Part shown: positions 26,688-37,194 of the stretch, in pieces
Numbering within the stretch: the stretch's first letter is position 1
Layout of the letters: every line of letters starts with the position of its first letter
Assembly (NCBI GenBank): GCA_017505635.1
Contig: JAFVOU010000016.1
Coordinates: 62,001 to 126,000 of the forward strand
DNA from: Oscillospiraceae bacterium
Lineage (GTDB): Bacteria > Bacillota > Clostridia > Oscillospirales > Ruminococcaceae
Direction: 5' to 3'
DNA length: 64,000 nt
Translations under genes and position numbers: made by a program
Notes under the pieces: model-generated
What the model saw: only the letters and a program-made list of their open reading frames with translations
What the model was told of the DNA's origin: nothing
Databases searched by the model: none

Positions 26688-27362
26688 TTATCTGGTATAC
26701 TCTGCCAAACGTTTTTTATCTGTAATTACAATTTCTTTTCTTGATACCGTAAGTATGCCTTCCTTTTCGAAATATTTAAGCATACGGGAAACAACCTCTC
26801 TTGCACTGCCAAGATATTTTGCAATTTCAAGGTGTGAATAGGTTATCACCGGACCATTTTTTATCAGTTCGTCATAAAGAAAAATGGCAAGCCTTTTGTC
26901 GAAACTGAAAAAGAGAATCTGCTGCATTGTCCACATAACATCAGAAAGCCGCTGCGCTTTAAGCTTGTTCTGATAGTTTTCAAAATAAATATTTCTTTCT
27001 ATAAGGTCACCAAAAGCACCAGACGGCAAAACCCATGCCCTGGTTTCTGTCACACTGTCCACATGAACATCAAACGTTACTTCAGAAAGTACACATGATG
27101 CCGAAAGCACACAGGTTTCTCCATCCTCAACTCTGTAAAGTGTAACCTCTTTACCGTCTTCAGACATAATATACACACGCAGTGTACCGCTTTGAACAAA
27201 AAGCACACCCACGCAAATCTGGTCGCCGTTATGAATGTTTTCACCAGGTTCATATGTCATGTCATACATTTTTTCACAAAGAAAATCCTGTATGTTAGGT
27301 TCAAGTTTATCCCAGAAATCAAAAAACGGTTTTATAAGCTGTTTCTTTTCCTCTTTATTCAC
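26688..27362 (-). CDS. Crp/Fnr family transcriptional regulator
   Basis: This 224-residue regulator has an N-terminal cyclic-nucleotide-binding-like beta barrel (GVLFVQSGTLRVYIMSEDGKEVTLYRV), a long dimerisation helix and a C-terminal winged helix with ITYSHLEIAKYLGSAREVVSRMLKYFEKEG. The recognition helix contains AREVVSRML. No N-terminal four-cysteine cluster of the FNR oxygen-sensor type is seen, although several cysteines lie in the barrel (DGETCVLSASCVLS). The start is GTG with AGAGGC upstream. The DETCxLSxxC-like motif resembles redox- or NO-responsive Crp relatives. The effector is unknown. Confidence 0.88.
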   Translation of the reverse strand: MNKEEKKQLIKPFFDFWDKLEPNIQDFLCEKMYDMTYEPGENIHNGDQICVGVLFVQSGTLRVYIMSEDGKEVTLYRVEDGETCVLSASCVLSEVTFDVHVDSVTETRAWVLPSGAFGDLIERNIYFENYQNKLKAQRLSDVMWTMQQILFFSFDKRLAIFLYDELIKNGPVITYSHLEIAKYLGSAREVVSRMLKYFEKEGILTVSRKEIVITDKKRLAEYTR

Positions 27363-27386
27363 AATATGCCTCTCACAATCAAAATA

Positions 27387-27707
27387 TCAGTCTGTTACAA
27401 CAGCTGTGCCGGAAGCTGTAACCATAATCATATTGCCGCCCTGACCAAGAACTTCATAATCTATATCAACACCGATAACTGCATTTGCACCCATATTGTA
27501 TGCATGCTTTTCCATTTCCTGCATAGCATTGTATCTGGCCTGTATAAGTTCCTGTTCGTAGCTGCCGCTGCGGCCGCCAAAAATATTTGTAAGTCCTGCT
27601 GTAAAGTCTTTTATAAAATCAATACCGGAAATAACTTCTCCAAAAACAATACCTTTATACTCAAGAACTCTTTTTCCTTCTATATTATTTGTGGTTGTAA
27701 CAATCAT
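27387..27707 (-). CDS. YbjQ/UPF0145 family protein (DUF74)
   Basis: This 106-residue member of the YbjQ family, a small oligomeric fold annotated as possibly heavy-metal binding, has no proven function. The family pattern is visible: the N-terminal [22 protein letters not shown], the central [28 protein letters not shown], and the final [10 protein letters not shown]. Its ATG overlaps the Nudix gene stop by four bases (ATGA), with AAGGAGG upstream, so the two are cotranslated. Confidence 0.85.
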   Translation of the reverse strand: MIVTTTNNIEGKRVLEYKGIVFGEVISGIDFIKDFTAGLTNIFGGRSGSYEQELIQARYNAMQEMEKHAYNMGANAVIGVDIDYEVLGQGGNMIMVTASGTAVVTD

Positions 27708-28132
27708 ACATTAATTTCCTCCTTATATTTTTTATAAAAAGCTATAGCCTTTTTAACAAGTTCCTTGTCGTTTTTATAGCTTACATTGCCAAGAACCTTG
27801 TCCATATCCATCCATCGTATATCCGAAACTTCTTCTTCCTGATTAGATGTCTCGTAATCATTTGTTGTGGCAAAGAAATATACTACATCCTTTAAAACAT
27901 CTTTTTTAGGTGAATATGTAACAACTTCGCGGAATCGTGTATCTATAATTGCATTTACGCCTGTTTCTTCCTTTATTTCACGCACTGCAGTTTCCACTTC
28001 TGTTTCTCCTGCCTCCACATGTCCTTTTGGAAAAGACCAGTGACCGCTGTTTGCATGCTTAATAAGCAATATCTGTTCTTTATCTTCTTTAAGGTAGAAC
28101 ACTATTGCACCGCAAGATTTTTCTTTTTTCAT
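27704..28132 (-). CDS. Nudix hydrolase (Ap4A hydrolase/MutT type)
   Basis: This single-domain Nudix enzyme has 142 residues. The Nudix box [20 protein letters not shown] lies near residue 40, preceded by HWSFPK, the pattern of diadenosine tetraphosphate hydrolases. The N-terminal SCGAIVFY fits this subgroup. The frame extends upstream, but AGGTGA is placed for the ATG at 28132 ([12 protein letters not shown]). It follows the ABC-F gene by 19 bases and overlaps the YbjQ gene by four. The substrate is inferred from family only. Confidence 0.88.
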   Translation of the reverse strand: MKKEKSCGAIVFYLKEDKEQILLIKHANSGHWSFPKGHVEAGETEVETAVREIKEETGVNAIIDTRFREVVTYSPKKDVLKDVVYFFATTNDYETSNQEEEVSDIRWMDMDKVLGNVSYKNDKELVKKAIAFYKKYKEEINV

Positions 28133-28151
28133 AAAATCACCTGCTTTGTTT

Positions 28152-30041
<1,890 letters not shown>

Positions 30042-30049
30042 ATTTAAAT

Positions 30050-30538
30050 TTATCCTTCTCTTGTAAGTTCTGCAAGCTGACCTTTTATAAGCGGAAGAAG
30101 GTCATTAACTGACATTTCCACCTGTCTGCCGATTTTGCCTGCACTGAAAATAATTGTATCAAAATCCTGTGCAGTGCTGTCTATATATGTAGGGAACATC
30201 TTTTTCATACCTATAGGGCTGCAGCCGCCTTTGATATATCCTGTTATTTTTGTGATATCTTTTACAGGAATCATTTCTACAGATTTCTGACCGCTTGCTT
30301 TGGCTGCTTTTTTAAGGTCAAGCTCTTTTTCAACAGGAACAACAAACACACAGTTTCCTTTTGGACCTACACACACCAGTGTTTTAAACACCTGTTCATA
30401 TGGTTTGCCAATTGCATCTGCAACCTCTTTGCCGTCCATAAATTCGCCGCTTCCATCACCATATTCATAGCTGCTGTGTGGTATTTTTTTCTGATCAAGT
30501 AATTTTTCTACAATAGTTTTCTGTGGTTTTGCTGCCAT
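30050..30538 (-). CDS. ybaK: Cys-tRNA(Pro)/Cys-tRNA(Cys) deacylase YbaK/EbsC
   Basis: This free-standing editing domain hydrolyses mischarged aminoacyl-tRNA. The 162-residue protein shows the YbaK pattern: GKEVADAIGKPYEQVFKTLV, FVVPVEKELDLKKAAKASGQKSVEMI, and GYIKGGCSPIGMKK, which holds the conserved GGxSPxG-type loop. AGAGGG precedes the ATG. It lies between an ABC-F ATPase and an alpha/beta hydrolase gene without a terminator on either side. Confidence 0.92.
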   Translation of the reverse strand: MAAKPQKTIVEKLLDQKKIPHSSYEYGDGSGEFMDGKEVADAIGKPYEQVFKTLVCVGPKGNCVFVVPVEKELDLKKAAKASGQKSVEMIPVKDITKITGYIKGGCSPIGMKKMFPTYIDSTAQDFDTIIFSAGKIGRQVEMSVNDLLPLIKGQLAELTREG

Positions 30539-30553
30539 AACTTTTCCCTCTTT

Positions 30554-31489
30554 TTATAATTTACTTTCTATCCAGTTGTATACATCAGTGTATACTTCAT
30601 CTTTGTTGAGTTCATTCAGCATCTCATGTCTGCCGCCCTCATAAAGTTTCAGAACAACATCTTTTACGCCGTTTTCCTTATAGGTTTCATAAACCTTTTT
30701 AACACCTTTACCCCATTCGCCAACAGGGTCCATATCGCCCGAGAAGATAAAATAAGGTATATCTTTTCTTGTATTTTCATAACATTCCTTGCTGTTTGCA
30801 AGCGAAAGAATGCTTATAAGGTCCTTATATCCGCTGAGAGTAAAATAGAAACGGCAGTATTCATCCGCGCGGTATTTTGCAACCTGTTCTTCATCCCTTG
30901 TAAGCCAGTCACTGGCTGTTTTAGGATTTTCGATTTTATCAAGATAGCTGCCGAAAATTATTTTTGCGATAAGTTTTGATGTTGCCTTTTCACCCTCAAT
31001 TTTCATAAGAAGACTGATAAGTGCTTTGCCTGCAGCTTCCATAGGGTTTGGACCGCCTGTACCGGAAATAAGCACACCGTCCAGAAGATACGGATATTTT
31101 GCAGCAAATGCCCGTGCATAAAAAGACCCCATACTGTGTCCAAGCATAAACAGCTTAAGCTGAGGAAAGCTTTTGCGCACTCTGCCTGCTGTTGTGGCAA
31201 GGTCACTTAAAACATGCAGATATCCGTCTTTGTGTGCCATAAATCCAAGCTCGGATTTATCATTTACACTGTTCTTATGTCCAAGATGGTCATGTGCCAC
31301 CATGACATAACCATTCTGTGCCATAAAAGTCATAAATTCTTCATATCGCTCGGAATGTTCTATCATACCATGGGATATCTGAACAATTGCCTTATATGGC
31401 GGATTTTGCGGTCTGATAATAAAACCGTTTATTGTATTTGTGCCGTTTGATGATTTAAAGCTGAACTTTTCCTTTATTGGCGATAACAT
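30554..31489 (-). CDS. Alpha/beta hydrolase, lysophospholipase/monoacylglycerol lipase type
   Basis: This serine hydrolase of the PldB (Hydrolase_4) family has 311 residues. The oxyanion region is QISHGMIEHSERYE, followed by VAHDHLGHKNS. The nucleophile elbow is GHSMGS, and the C-terminal aspartate and histidine lie in SGDMDPVGEWG and EGGRHEMLNE. No signal peptide is visible with the start at 31489, which has GGAGGG upstream; the open frame continues further into the HAD gene. It overlaps the HAD phosphatase end by 35 bases. Confidence 0.87.
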   Translation of the reverse strand: MLSPIKEKFSFKSSNGTNTINGFIIRPQNPPYKAIVQISHGMIEHSERYEEFMTFMAQNGYVMVAHDHLGHKNSVNDKSELGFMAHKDGYLHVLSDLATTAGRVRKSFPQLKLFMLGHSMGSFYARAFAAKYPYLLDGVLISGTGGPNPMEAAGKALISLLMKIEGEKATSKLIAKIIFGSYLDKIENPKTASDWLTRDEEQVAKYRADEYCRFYFTLSGYKDLISILSLANSKECYENTRKDIPYFIFSGDMDPVGEWGKGVKKVYETYKENGVKDVVLKLYEGGRHEMLNELNKDEVYTDVYNWIESKL

Positions 31490-32186
31490 CTTCCAGACCC
31501 TCCAGAATAATATTTTTAAGCTGTGTATAGTCCTGAACTGTATATTTAGGTTTGATGTTTGTATTGTTAGGCTGATTGTCAAAGTTTATCCAGCAGGTAT
31601 CAAGACCTGCGTTTATACCGCCTTTGATATCAGACTGCAGCCGGTCGCCTACAACAAGCACCTTGCTTGTATTTTCCACACCCAGATCTTTGAGTGCCGC
31701 AAGGAAAATCTGTTTGTTTGGTTTTGTTGCACCAACCTTTTCGGATGTATAGATACCGTCAGCAAAAGCTGCAATACCGCTTATTTTAAGACGGTTCATC
31801 TGCACAGCTTCGATACCGTTGGTAACTATAGCTATTGTTGCATAGTCTTCCACATCTTCAAGAAATTCAATTGCACCATCGATAAGTACTGCTTCTTCCT
31901 TGAGAAATGCCAGATAATCTTTATTCATTTTTTCGGCATTTTTTGTATCGGCATTTACTGATTCACAGAATTTCTGAAAACGTATTTTACCTATAAGATG
32001 TTTTTTTATTCTGCCTTTTTCCAGGTCCTGCCACAAAGCTTCGTTGATATTGTGGTAGTTTGTCAGATTTTCTTCTGTGACAGAAATATTATATTTTTCA
32101 AGCACTTTTATAAGTGCCTGTCTTTCACAGTCTTTAAAGGACACCAAAGTGTCATCTGCATCCAAAAGCAAACAATTATATGCCAT
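31455..32186 (-). CDS. HAD family hydrolase, YjjG-type pyrimidine 5'-nucleotidase
   Basis: This cytoplasmic HAD phosphatase with a helical cap has 243 residues. Motif I is LLLDADDTLVSF (the second aspartate is followed by D-T), motif II is IVTNG, and motif IV is VVGDRLQSDIKGGINAG. The DADxTL variant is characteristic of YjjG-like enzymes that clean up non-canonical pyrimidine nucleotides. The ATG at 32186 (MAYNCLLLDA) has AGAGGTG upstream; an upstream ATG overlaps that ribosome site. A gene for an alpha/beta hydrolase overlaps its end. Confidence 0.86.
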   Translation of the reverse strand: MAYNCLLLDADDTLVSFKDCERQALIKVLEKYNISVTEENLTNYHNINEALWQDLEKGRIKKHLIGKIRFQKFCESVNADTKNAEKMNKDYLAFLKEEAVLIDGAIEFLEDVEDYATIAIVTNGIEAVQMNRLKISGIAAFADGIYTSEKVGATKPNKQIFLAALKDLGVENTSKVLVVGDRLQSDIKGGINAGLDTCWINFDNQPNNTNIKPKYTVQDYTQLKNIILEGLEDVIANKGKVQL

Positions 32187-32239
32187 TACGCACCTCTGCA
32201 TTATAAAGAATAATTATTATATAATTATACAATATAATG

Positions 32240-32271
32240 CAAAAAAAATAAAGGTGGTAAACCACCTTTAT
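32240..32271 (-). terminator. Rho-independent terminator after recR
   Basis: AAAGGTGG, a TTTA loop and CCACCTTT, followed by ATTTTTTTT on the minus strand. It closes the SRP RNA-dnaX-ybaB-recR region. Confidence 0.9.
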
Positions 32272-32284
32272 TGTGTAAATTATA

Positions 32285-32887
32285 TTAAATTTCTGTACGG
32301 CCTTTTAATGCCCTGAACAATGTTACTTCGTCAGCAAATTCAAGACTGGAGCCTACAGGAAGACCATAAGCAAGTCTTGTAACCTTTATATCCATAGGTT
32401 TAATAAGTCTGGAAAGATACATTGCAGTTGCTTCACCTTCTACTGTAGGGTTTGTAGCCATAATAACTTCCTTGACTGTATCATCAGAAAGACGTGCAAG
32501 CAGTTCCTTGACAGTAAGCTGGTCAACACCAATACCGTCAAGTGGCGAAATAAGCCCGTGAAGAACATGGTAGGTACCTTTATATTCCCTTGTTTTTTCA
32601 AAGGTTGTTATATCCCTTGGACTTTCCACAATGCAGATAACCGATTTATCACGGCTTGCAGAATCACAGATTCTGCACACTTCCTTTTCGGTAAAGTTCT
32701 GACAAACAGGACAGCGATGAATCTGACTGTGCACTGCCATAATTGCATTTGCAAATTCTTCTGCCTCAGCTTTATCCATAGAAAGCACCTGATAAGCCAT
32801 TCGGGTTGCGCCCTTGCGGCCTACACCGGGAAGTTTCTGAAAGTTATTTATAAGTCTTTCCAGCGGTTGAGCATTAAAATCAGCCAT
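32285..32887 (-). CDS. recR: Recombination mediator protein RecR
   Basis: RecR loads RecA with RecF and RecO at gaps and stalled forks. The 200-residue protein has the N-terminal helix-hairpin-helix (LPGVGRKGATRMAYQVL), a C4 zinc finger (CPVCQNFTEKEVCRICD) and a TOPRIM domain starting ICIVESPRDI, with the conserved GVDQLTVKELLARL and ATNPTVEGEATAMYL. No good Shine-Dalgarno precedes the ATG, which lies two bases after the ybaB stop, so it probably depends on translational coupling. Confidence 0.97.
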   Translation of the reverse strand: MADFNAQPLERLINNFQKLPGVGRKGATRMAYQVLSMDKAEAEEFANAIMAVHSQIHRCPVCQNFTEKEVCRICDSASRDKSVICIVESPRDITTFEKTREYKGTYHVLHGLISPLDGIGVDQLTVKELLARLSDDTVKEVIMATNPTVEGEATAMYLSRLIKPMDIKVTRLAYGLPVGSSLEFADEVTLFRALKGRTEI

Positions 32888-32889
32888 AA

Positions 32890-33237
32890 TTAAAACATAC
32901 CAGGAACGTTAAGACCGCCTGTTACCTTTTCCATTCTTTCTTCGCTGTCTTTTTTAGCTTTAGCGATACCATCGTTTACAGCTGCTGCAACAAGGTCTTC
33001 GAGCATTTCAATATCTTCAGGATCAACGATAGATGCATCAATTTTGATGCCTACAACATCGTGTTTGCCGTTAACTGTAGCTTTTACAACACCGCTGCCG
33101 CTTTCGCCAACATATTCTGTTGTATCAAGTTCTTCCTGCAGAGCTTTCATGTCATCCTGCATTTTCTGAGCCTGTTTGATAATCTGGTTCATATTCTGTG
33201 GGCCGCCGCCCATACCTTTTGGCAATCTTGCTTTCAT
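32890..33237 (-). CDS. ybaB: YbaB/EbfC family nucleoid-associated protein
   Basis: This small dimeric DNA-binding protein has 115 residues. It begins with a glycine- and methionine-rich segment (KGMGGGPQNMNQIIKQAQKMQDDM), followed by the beta-strand core GVVKATVNGKHDVVGIKID and a C-terminal helix. The order dnaX-ybaB-recR is one of the most conserved in bacteria. AAGGAG precedes the ATG at good spacing. Confidence 0.95.
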   Translation of the reverse strand: MKARLPKGMGGGPQNMNQIIKQAQKMQDDMKALQEELDTTEYVGESGSGVVKATVNGKHDVVGIKIDASIVDPEDIEMLEDLVAAAVNDGIAKAKKDSEERMEKVTGGLNVPGMF

Positions 33238-33258
33238 AATATATATCTCCTTAAAAAT

Positions 33259-34764
33259 TTAATCATTTATATTTACTTCAACACCGCTGTTTCGCAGTGA
33301 TAAAATATCTTCAAGTCCGTCACTTTTCGGCTGTTCAAATTTATCGGCAATATTTTTGTAACCGCCGATATTGTGCATTTTACCGCAGGCCTGCTGAATT
33401 GCCTGTTTTACAATTGATGCTGCTTCACGGTTACCGCGCAGATAGTTGTTAAGTGCTTCGTGGCCATCAATGTATACAATATTATTATAAAGATAAGCTT
33501 TTGAACCTTTGAGCAGTGAATATAAAGGCTTGTCCACTGTACCAACAATATCAATTGTATTAAGCCATTGTGCAAAAGGAATAATTTTTTCCTGCTGTGA
33601 CTGCGGTGCTGCCTGCTGTTTTGGTGCAGGGGCTGCCGGGCGCTGCTCCTGTGATGCCGGAACAACCGAAACAGGAACAACCTGTGTATTGCACAATGTG
33701 TATATTGCTATATCAAGAGAAATTTTTGCATTCTGCCCCTTTGAAATGGATTCAAAAGCAGTTGTAAATGCACTTAAAGCTGTCTGTATAAATACATGAT
33801 TTGTCGTCTCTGCCTGAATTTTGATTTTTTCAAATTTTTCAGGTGAAACATTAAGCAGCTGATATGTGCTCTTTGGCAGATTTGCAAGCAACAGGTTGCG
33901 GAAATGTGTAATCAGCTCTTCACAAAGGCGCTTGATATCCACCGACCGCTGTTCAAGAAGCAGAATCTCCTGCAAGGCAGAAGGCAAATCCTTTTTGATC
34001 ATACAGTCTGCAAGGTTGAGTATTTCTTCCTGTTTGGAGATACCCGCTACATCTGCAACGATATCATCATTGATAACATTGCCGCGTGAAAGACAGGTAT
34101 CAAGTATAGATGCTGCATCGCGCATTGCACCGTCTGCAAGGGATGCTATTGTACGTGCTGCGGACTGTGAAAGTTCGATATCTTCGCAGTCTGCAATATA
34201 CATAAGTGCTTCGCCGATTTCTTCTATACTGAGTTTATTGAAATCATATCTCTGACAACGTGAAAGAATGGTTGCAGGCACCTTGTGCAATTCTGTTGTT
34301 GCAAGAATAAACACAACGTGTGCAGGTGGTTCTTCCAATGTTTTGAGCAAAGCATTGAATGCCGCTGTAGAAAGCATATGAACTTCGTCGATGATGTATA
34401 CCTTGTATTTTGCCATAACAGGCAGATACATTACTTCACTTAAAATATCGCGGATATCTTCAACGCTGTTGTTGGATGCCGCGTCCATTTCGGTAACATC
34501 GTAAACAGACTCGTTTTCGATGCCTTTGCAGACATCACACTGAAGACAAGGTTCGCCATTATGATTGTGCTGACAGTTGATTGCTTTTGCAAAAATTTTT
34601 GCACAGCTTGTTTTGCCGGTGCCTCGTGTGCCTGTAAAAAGAAATGCATGACCGATTTTGCCGGCTGCAATCTGATTTTTAAGACTTTCAACAACAACTT
34701 TTTGACCTACAACTTCGGAAAAAGTTTTTGGACGATATTTTCTGTACAATGCCATATGTGCCAT
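33259..34764 (-). CDS. dnaX: DNA polymerase III subunit gamma/tau
   Basis: DnaX is the clamp-loader ATPase of the replisome. It has the N-terminal YRKYRPKTFSEVVGQ, Walker A GTRGTGKTSCAKIFA, a zinc finger with CQHNHNGEPCLQCDVC, Walker B VYIIDEVHML, and sensor motif LATTELHKVPATILSRCQRYDF. A low-complexity proline/alanine/glutamine linker occurs near residue 380, then a short C-terminal domain. The ATG at 34764 has AAGGAG upstream and gives 501 residues. The open frame continues upstream into the SRP RNA region and is not real there. I saw no obvious slippery heptamer for a short gamma form. Confidence 0.96.
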   Translation of the reverse strand: MAHMALYRKYRPKTFSEVVGQKVVVESLKNQIAAGKIGHAFLFTGTRGTGKTSCAKIFAKAINCQHNHNGEPCLQCDVCKGIENESVYDVTEMDAASNNSVEDIRDILSEVMYLPVMAKYKVYIIDEVHMLSTAAFNALLKTLEEPPAHVVFILATTELHKVPATILSRCQRYDFNKLSIEEIGEALMYIADCEDIELSQSAARTIASLADGAMRDAASILDTCLSRGNVINDDIVADVAGISKQEEILNLADCMIKKDLPSALQEILLLEQRSVDIKRLCEELITHFRNLLLANLPKSTYQLLNVSPEKFEKIKIQAETTNHVFIQTALSAFTTAFESISKGQNAKISLDIAIYTLCNTQVVPVSVVPASQEQRPAAPAPKQQAAPQSQQEKIIPFAQWLNTIDIVGTVDKPLYSLLKGSKAYLYNNIVYIDGHEALNNYLRGNREAASIVKQAIQQACGKMHNIGGYKNIADKFEQPKSDGLEDILSLRNSGVEVNIND

Positions 34765-34819
34765 AATAAAACTCCTTCCACTGCATTTTAAAACAGGACA
34801 GGCTATTCGCCTTTGGCGT

Positions 34820-34949
34820 TTATATTGTTTTATATGCAAACAAACTTCGATATCGCAAAGTCCAACCACTTAATGCTGCTTGGTTCCCCACCTGACATGG
34901 TTCATGGCGGCCAATCGTATCCCGCCTGTTTGCATACAGAACAATACAA
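34820..34949 (-). ncRNA. ffs: Signal recognition particle RNA, small bacterial (4.5S-like) type
   Basis: The universal domain-IV motif reads GTCAGG-TG-GGGAACC-AAGCAGC. The GGAA tetraloop is closed by GG/CC instead of the common CC/GG, and the flanking GUCAGG and AAGCAGC internal-loop strands are intact. The 5' and 3' ends pair over some 20 positions (34928-34947 with 34822-34841), allowing a few G-U pairs and one mismatch, which makes the long rod of the SRP RNA. It lies directly upstream of dnaX, as in Bacillus. No Alu-like 5' domain is evident. Ends are uncertain by about ten bases. Confidence 0.9.
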
Positions 34950-34976
34950 TTAATAGCTCTGTCCTTCAACTGTTAT

Positions 34977-35005
34977 AGTTTACCACATATCCAAACTTTA
35001 TTCAA
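34977..35005 (-). promoter_or_regulatory. Sigma-A promoter for SRP RNA
   Basis: TTGAAT (35000-35005), a 17-base spacer and TAAACT (34977-34982). Transcription would start around 34970, just upstream of the RNA. Confidence 0.6.
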
Positions 35006-35094
35006 GTACATATTTTACAAATTATACTATCAAATAATAACCGCTTAAAAAATATATGTTTTAATCAGCAATTTATAAATGCATATATTTTTAA

Positions 35095-35123
35095 TTGTAA
35101 AAATATTATGATTCTTTTATAAT
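35095..35123 (+). promoter_or_regulatory. Sigma-A promoter for the lipoprotein gene
   Basis: TTGTAA (35095-35100), exactly 17 bases, then a perfect TATAAT (35118-35123). It gives a leader of about 60 bases before the coding region. Confidence 0.75.
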
Positions 35124-35193
35124 GTAATAAAGCATCAATTCGATAAATTTGAATAGGTAAAACAGATGCAAGGACTCCAAGGGGGCAAATTTA

Positions 35194-36906
35194 ATGAAGA
35201 TAAAGCAAATAATTTCTCTAATAATGATTTCTGCAATCGTGTTAGGGGTTTTGACCGGATGTGGCACAGACAGCTTGCCGGAGAATTCAGCAGCAACTCT
35301 TATTTCAGTAGAAGAAGATGCAAAACTAAAAGAGGATTTGCAAAACGATATTTATGCTATCCTTAATACAGAAACGGAAATTGTCCATTCTGATACCTAC
35401 ATCCCCGGTGAGACTTACACTGGAACAGCATACTATGTTTCTGCTGATGGCAATGATAACAACGATGGTTTAACGCCAGAAACAGCATGGCAGTCAGCCG
35501 CAAAAGTAGGCAGAGAGTCTATGGAAGGTGGCGTTCTTCAATTTGGTGATGCTGTGTTCTTCCGCAGAGGTGATATCTTCCGTTCTTTTGACTTTGATGC
35601 GGGAGCAACACCATTTACTTGCCGTAGTGACGGAATAACCTATTCCGCTTATGGTGAGGGTGACAAACCGATTATCACAAGTTCTCCCGAAAACGGTACG
35701 GGTGCCGAGAAGTGGCAGCTTGTCTATGAGGATGAAAATGGTGTTAAAATCTGGCAGTTTTACAATCCCTTGAACGATATTGCTATGGTAGTTTGTGACG
35801 ATGAGGTCGTTGCCGACCGTGTATACGAATGGTGTGTCCAAGAAAACATAGAAGATGGCAGCGCTTATGAATCTTGTATCCCTGGTGGCTGGTGGATGCA
35901 TGAAGATAAGGGCGTTGAATTGGTGGGAGAATTGCTTCCATTGGAAGAGACATTAACAGAAGATATGACCTTTGTCAGTCGTCCGGCCCGTATGCCTATG
36001 CAGGAAGATTTTGGTTCTTCGGGAACTGGCCCGTTATATCTTCGCTGTGACAAAGGTAACCCCGGCGATCTGTTTCATTCCATCGAGTTTTCCGGCTTTG
36101 AGGTCTATGGTCTTATTTGTCTGGAAGCAGATGATTTGGTTTTCGATAATCTCTGTCTGAAATACACGGGAACTTCTTACATCAAGAATTGGTATCATTG
36201 GAAAGCCTATCAAAATACCATCATTCAAAATTGCGAATTTGCCTATGGCGGTGGAAGTGTTGGCTATTATCGTACCGCAGATAGTGGCATACGAATCATT
36301 GGCACCATGGGAGATGGAATTTACTGTGTTGTGCGAAATACAACAATCCAAAACAACTATTTTCACGATAGCGCAGCATCTGCTGTGGTATACGAAGCTT
36401 CAAATTTTGATGTACAGGAACCTGCTCAAGACTTTGGCTACCTCCATTTGTTAAACAATGTGGCTGTCAATACCATGGGAATTCGATTGGATTCCTCTGT
36501 TGACCTTGAATTGCAGCAACTCGATTCCGTAGTCATTAAGGACAATCAAATCTGGAACACCGGTCGAATGGACAATGGTAAATACTACTATTCTGAAGGT
36601 GCTCTTATTATTTGGGGGAACCGTTTCGATGAATGTATCGTGGAAAGCAATATCCTTTATTGCACCGAAAACGGACACCCTGCTGGCAATGCACTTTTGA
36701 GTCCATGGGTGTACGCAGAAGAAACGGGATATAATATTCCCACATTTGCAGACAACGTTTATTTACAGCATAGTGATAGGAAACTGGCTATGTTCTGGGG
36801 ACACGGTGAAGAGAGTTGGCACATCGACAATGAAAACGATGTTGAAAAATACATAGATATGATGGGAGACACCACCAGCAAATTCTATATTATTCCGGCG
36901 AAATAA
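35194..36906 (+). CDS. Secreted lipoprotein with right-handed beta-helix (polysaccharide-lyase-like) domain
   Basis: The N-terminus MKIKQIISLIMISAIVLGVLTGC is a lipoprotein signal with lipid-modified C23. A linker follows, then YYVSADGNDNNDGLTPETAWQ, the motif that opens many parallel beta-helix carbohydrate-active proteins, and GDAVFFRRGDIFR. From about residue 280 there are repeated short strands typical of beta-helix rungs (for example VVRNTTIQNNYFHDSAASAV and VVIKDNQIWNTG). A role in binding or cleaving a polysaccharide on the cell surface is inferred, and no catalytic site can be assigned. It is 570 residues, on the strand opposite to its neighbours, with its own promoter and terminator. 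Its codons look more GC-balanced than those of flanking genes. Confidence 0.83.
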   Translation: MKIKQIISLIMISAIVLGVLTGCGTDSLPENSAATLISVEEDAKLKEDLQNDIYAILNTETEIVHSDTYIPGETYTGTAYYVSADGNDNNDGLTPETAWQSAAKVGRESMEGGVLQFGDAVFFRRGDIFRSFDFDAGATPFTCRSDGITYSAYGEGDKPIITSSPENGTGAEKWQLVYEDENGVKIWQFYNPLNDIAMVVCDDEVVADRVYEWCVQENIEDGSAYESCIPGGWWMHEDKGVELVGELLPLEETLTEDMTFVSRPARMPMQEDFGSSGTGPLYLRCDKGNPGDLFHSIEFSGFEVYGLICLEADDLVFDNLCLKYTGTSYIKNWYHWKAYQNTIIQNCEFAYGGGSVGYYRTADSGIRIIGTMGDGIYCVVRNTTIQNNYFHDSAASAVVYEASNFDVQEPAQDFGYLHLLNNVAVNTMGIRLDSSVDLELQQLDSVVIKDNQIWNTGRMDNGKYYYSEGALIIWGNRFDECIVESNILYCTENGHPAGNALLSPWVYAEETGYNIPTFADNVYLQHSDRKLAMFWGHGEESWHIDNENDVEKYIDMMGDTTSKFYIIPAK

Positions 36907-36923
36907 AAGTGCGCCATCAAAAT

Positions 36924-36962
36924 TACAATGCGGGACTAAAAATCCCGCATTGTAGCATTTTA
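36924..36962 (+). terminator. Terminator of the lipoprotein gene
   Basis: The stem TACAATGCGGGA/TCCCGCATTGTA (36924-36935 with 36943-36954) is followed by GCATTTTATATT. Confidence 0.8.
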
Positions 36963-37130
36963 TATTCTTTTGCAAAAAGCCCCCTTGACAAATCCCGTCT
37001 CAATCACAGCTTTTATTAAAATGTGCAACAGCATTTAATTATATTACTGACTGTTCGTAAAATTCCAATTTGACAAAGTAGTGTGATTGCATGGATATGA
37101 TTGGAATACTTCAACTGGCAGCATTTCAAA

Positions 37131-37164
37131 CCTAGAGATTCTTCGGCTAAAGTCTCAGAATGAC
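37131..37164. repeat. Possible dispersed short repeat
   Basis: A segment containing GAGATTCTTCGGC and CTCAGAATGACA resembles the short imperfect palindromic repeats scattered in many Firmicute genomes. It occurs once in this window, so its repeat status is untested. Confidence 0.3.
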
Positions 37165-37194
37165 ATAAAATTCAATATTACTGACATCAACAAA

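Noticed and set aside
34765..34869. N-terminal extension of dnaX
   Set aside because: It would translate part of the SRP RNA; the ATG at 34764 has AAGGAG and the canonical N-terminus.
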